This document shows positions 3,924 to 5,870 of a DNA stretch of 5,870 nucleotides, in pieces (positions within the stretch are counted from its first letter, which is position 1; each line of letters starts with the position of its first letter). The notes under the pieces are model-generated. The model was not told the DNA's origin, ran no database searches, and saw nothing but the letters and a program-made list of their open reading frames with translations. The translations under genes were made by a program, and so were the position numbers. This DNA comes from DASVAL01 sp035649575 (GTDB lineage: Bacteria; Planctomycetota; UBA1135; UBA2386): contig DASRJH010000250.1 of assembly GCA_035649575.1 (NCBI GenBank), forward strand, positions 1-5,870, written 5' to 3'.

Positions 3924-5870
3924 CTAGAGCTGGAACGCGGCGTCCGAGGGCCGGCAGACGCGCTTCAGGTGCTGCGGTCGCCGCAGCTTGCCGGTCCCGT
4001 ACTTGCCGGCCGGGCGCGCTTTCGCGAGCCACTCCTCGAACACCGCCATCGACTTCGCCGTGTCGACGAACACGTCGCCATAGCGATCGCCGGGCTCGGC
4101 CTTCGTCACGACGACCTTCTGGTGCCAGCAGTGCATGCCGCTCACGGGATCGGGCTGCACGCAGAAGGTCATGTTCTGGTGCACGCCGCCACTCGACCAC
4201 CAGACCTTCTCGCTCTCCTTGTCGGCGCTCGCGAACGCGCCGGTCGGTTTCACGCGCCGCATCAGATACGCGGTGTTCGACACCTTGCGCAGATCGACGT
4301 CGTGCAGCTGCCAGTGGTTGCCCGACACCTGGTCGCCCTTCACGGTCCAGCGCCCCATGTGGTGGCTGCACGCGACGACGCCGGGCCGCACGCCCTCGGT
4401 GACCCAGACCGCGTTCACGTAGTAGCCGATGCGTGTGCTGACGCGCAGCAGGTCGCCCATCTCGACGCCGATCCGCGCCGCGTCGCCGGGATGCATCCAG
4501 ACCGGATTCGTGTTCGACAACTCCGTGAGCCACTTGCTGTTCGCGGAGCGCGTGTGGATCAGCGTCGGCAGGCGGAACGTGCCGACGAGCACCATCTCGT
4601 TCTTGCTGCGGTCGAGCCGGCTCTCGTCGACGTGGCTCTTCACGTAGACCGGCGTGCTGAGCTCGGGCCAGCCCCAGTCGACCATCGTCTGCGAATACAG
4701 CTCGAGCTTCCGGCTCTGCGTCGGGAAGCCCGTGCGGCATTTGCCGCCCGCGTAGACGCCGACGATCTTGCCACCCTCTCGGACCGTGCCGTGCTCGGCA
4801 TCGATCTCGTAGTCGCCGTGTTTCAGTTCGGCCTCGTGCGTCTTGTAGACGCGGTCCTGCACGAGGAAGCAGCCGTGCCGCCGCATGTATTCGAGCGGCG
4901 TCTGCCCTTCCTTCGCGGCCGCGGCCGGCAGGCCCGGCACCGAGTTCTCGAAGATCCAGCGGTAGTACTCCTCGATCGTGATGCGCTCGCCCTTGCGATA
5001 CGGCGACTCGAAGTGCTGGCGGATGCCCAGCGAGCCGTCGGGGTCGACGTGCCACGAGAGCGCGATCCAGAACTCGTCCTCCTCCCAGACCTGGCCCGGG
5101 TTGCACTCCCAGGTCCAGGTGACCTTCTTGCCCTGGCGCTCGGCGAGCACACGGTGCACGGGTTGGCGGAAGCCGATCCACGTCGCGGCGTGCGTCTCCT
5201 GCGACATCAGGTCGTGGCGTTCCGTCGCGTGGCCCATCGGCAGCACGTAGTCGGCCCAGCGCGCGGTCTCGTTCCAGGTCGGCGACAACACAGCGTGGCA
5301 GCCGACGAGCTGCTCGTCCGACAGCGCTTCGATCCACATCGCGCCGTCGGGGTTGGTCCAGACCGGGTTGTAGACGCGCGTGAAGTAGGTGTCGATGCGG
5401 CCGCGCCCGCTCTTCAGCAGGTGTGGCAGCAAGAAACTGAGCTCGTGGTGCGCAAGCGGCCACTCGCGCGGATAGAGCAGCTCGCTCCATACGTCCTGCG
5501 GGCGCGGCTTGCTGAACGGCGCCGGTACGAACTTGTTGGTGCCGGAGCCGGCCGTGCCGCCGATCGACGCGACCGCGCCGACGAGCACCGACACGAACTG
5601 CAGACAACGCGCCGCGGCCCAGCCACCTTCGTTGCCGGCCGCCGCGTTGCGCCAGATGTGCGAGGCGAACGCGCTGCCGGCGAGACCGATCTCGCGGCCG
5701 ACGCGCTCGACGAGGTCGGCGTCGAGGCCGCAGACCGCCGCGACGTGCGTGGGCGTCGCGAATGCGTAGTCCGCGGCGAGGTCGCGCTGGAACGCCGCGA
5801 AGTCGCCGCCGCGCTTCTTCGCCTGCTGGTAGGCGCGCCAGTCGACCCAGTCGCGCACGAACGTCCAGTC
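3924..5870 (-). CDS. Molybdopterin oxidoreductase catalytic subunit, C-terminal two-thirds (DMSO reductase superfamily; runs off the right edge)
   Basis: The frame is open from the window edge to TAG at 3924-3926, giving 648 visible residues; family members usually have 800-1000, so roughly 200-350 N-terminal residues are missing. Those would carry any twin-arginine signal, the N-terminal [4Fe-4S] cluster and the Mo-ligating residue, none of which can be judged. Visible are the end of the molybdopterin domain (SHIWRNAAAGNEGGWAAARC, then VASIGGTAGSGTN), the segment WNETARWADYVLPMGHATER typical of the third cofactor-binding region, and the C-terminal dinucleotide-binding domain beginning near residue 425 with HTRSANSKWLTELSNTNPVW, HPGDAARIGVEMGDLLRVST and SHHMGRW. 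The tail contains VHQNMTFCVQPDPVSGMHCWH. It resembles the respiratory complex iron-sulfur molybdoenzyme group that includes polysulfide, thiosulfate, tetrathionate and arsenate reductases and SoeA-type sulfite dehydrogenases; the substrate cannot be fixed here. It is first of the visible operon. Confidence 0.92.
   Translation of the reverse strand, partial: DWTFVRDWVDWRAYQQAKKRGGDFAAFQRDLAADYAFATPTHVAAVCGLDADLVERVGREIGLAGSAFASHIWRNAAAGNEGGWAAARCLQFVSVLVGAVASIGGTAGSGTNKFVPAPFSKPRPQDVWSELLYPREWPLAHHELSFLLPHLLKSGRGRIDTYFTRVYNPVWTNPDGAMWIEALSDEQLVGCHAVLSPTWNETARWADYVLPMGHATERHDLMSQETHAATWIGFRQPVHRVLAERQGKKVTWTWECNPGQVWEEDEFWIALSWHVDPDGSLGIRQHFESPYRKGERITIEEYYRWIFENSVPGLPAAAAKEGQTPLEYMRRHGCFLVQDRVYKTHEAELKHGDYEIDAEHGTVREGGKIVGVYAGGKCRTGFPTQSRKLELYSQTMVDWGWPELSTPVYVKSHVDESRLDRSKNEMVLVGTFRLPTLIHTRSANSKWLTELSNTNPVWMHPGDAARIGVEMGDLLRVSTRIGYYVNAVWVTEGVRPGVVACSHHMGRWTVKGDQVSGNHWQLHDVDLRKVSNTAYLMRRVKPTGAFASADKESEKVWWSSGGVHQNMTFCVQPDPVSGMHCWHQKVVVTKAEPGDRYGDVFVDTAKSMAVFEEWLAKARPAGKYGTGKLRRPQHLKRVCRPSDAAFQL

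Noticed and set aside
3886..5607. 573-codon open frame on the minus strand
   Set aside because: It is a shifted frame over the molybdopterin enzyme gene, made of Arg/Ala-rich sequence; the true frame has clear family motifs. Only its last 11 codons are mentioned, as a possible mini-ORF.

Overview
The window is GC-rich throughout, with strong G/C preference at third codon positions. That fits a high-GC bacterium; Myxococcota, Planctomycetota, Acidobacteriota or Gemmatimonadota are all plausible, but I cannot place it from sequence alone. I see no rRNA, tRNA, CRISPR array or intact transposase.

Left part (1-1650). A gene for an exported protein runs off the left edge on the minus strand. Only its signal peptide and a region resembling a protease propeptide are visible. 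After a 210-base stretch with no gene I can support (445-654) comes a short minus-strand gene that reads well only if two -1 frameshifts are allowed, so it is called a pseudogene. It has a good ribosome binding site and an N-terminal hydrophobic segment. Divergent from it, across a 163-base gap (920-1082), is an intact Uma2-family (DUF820) PD-(D/E)XK nuclease-like gene on the plus strand.

Middle (1650-2580). A two-gene plus-strand unit encodes an unrecognised 70-residue protein that starts with GTG, possibly on a leaderless transcript. It is followed with no spacing by a minimal nucleotidyltransferase-fold protein of 166 residues that keeps the DxD and third acidic residue. The layout resembles a toxin-antitoxin or related accessory module, but the partner protein is not one I recognise. 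This unit ends 15 bases from a convergent gene, with a perfect 9-bp hairpin at the junction.

Right part (2560-5870). A minus-strand operon is read from the right edge inward. It carries the C-terminal two-thirds of a large molybdopterin (DMSO reductase superfamily) oxidoreductase catalytic subunit, then a possible 11-codon mini-ORF, then a four-helix membrane protein of 133 residues, then a wax-synthase-like MBOAT acyltransferase. Junctions are 2 nt, a 1-nt overlap, and 1 nt, so the genes are probably co-transcribed and translationally coupled. The iron-sulfur and membrane-anchor subunits that usually accompany such an enzyme do not follow it here. They may lie upstream, outside the window, or be absent.
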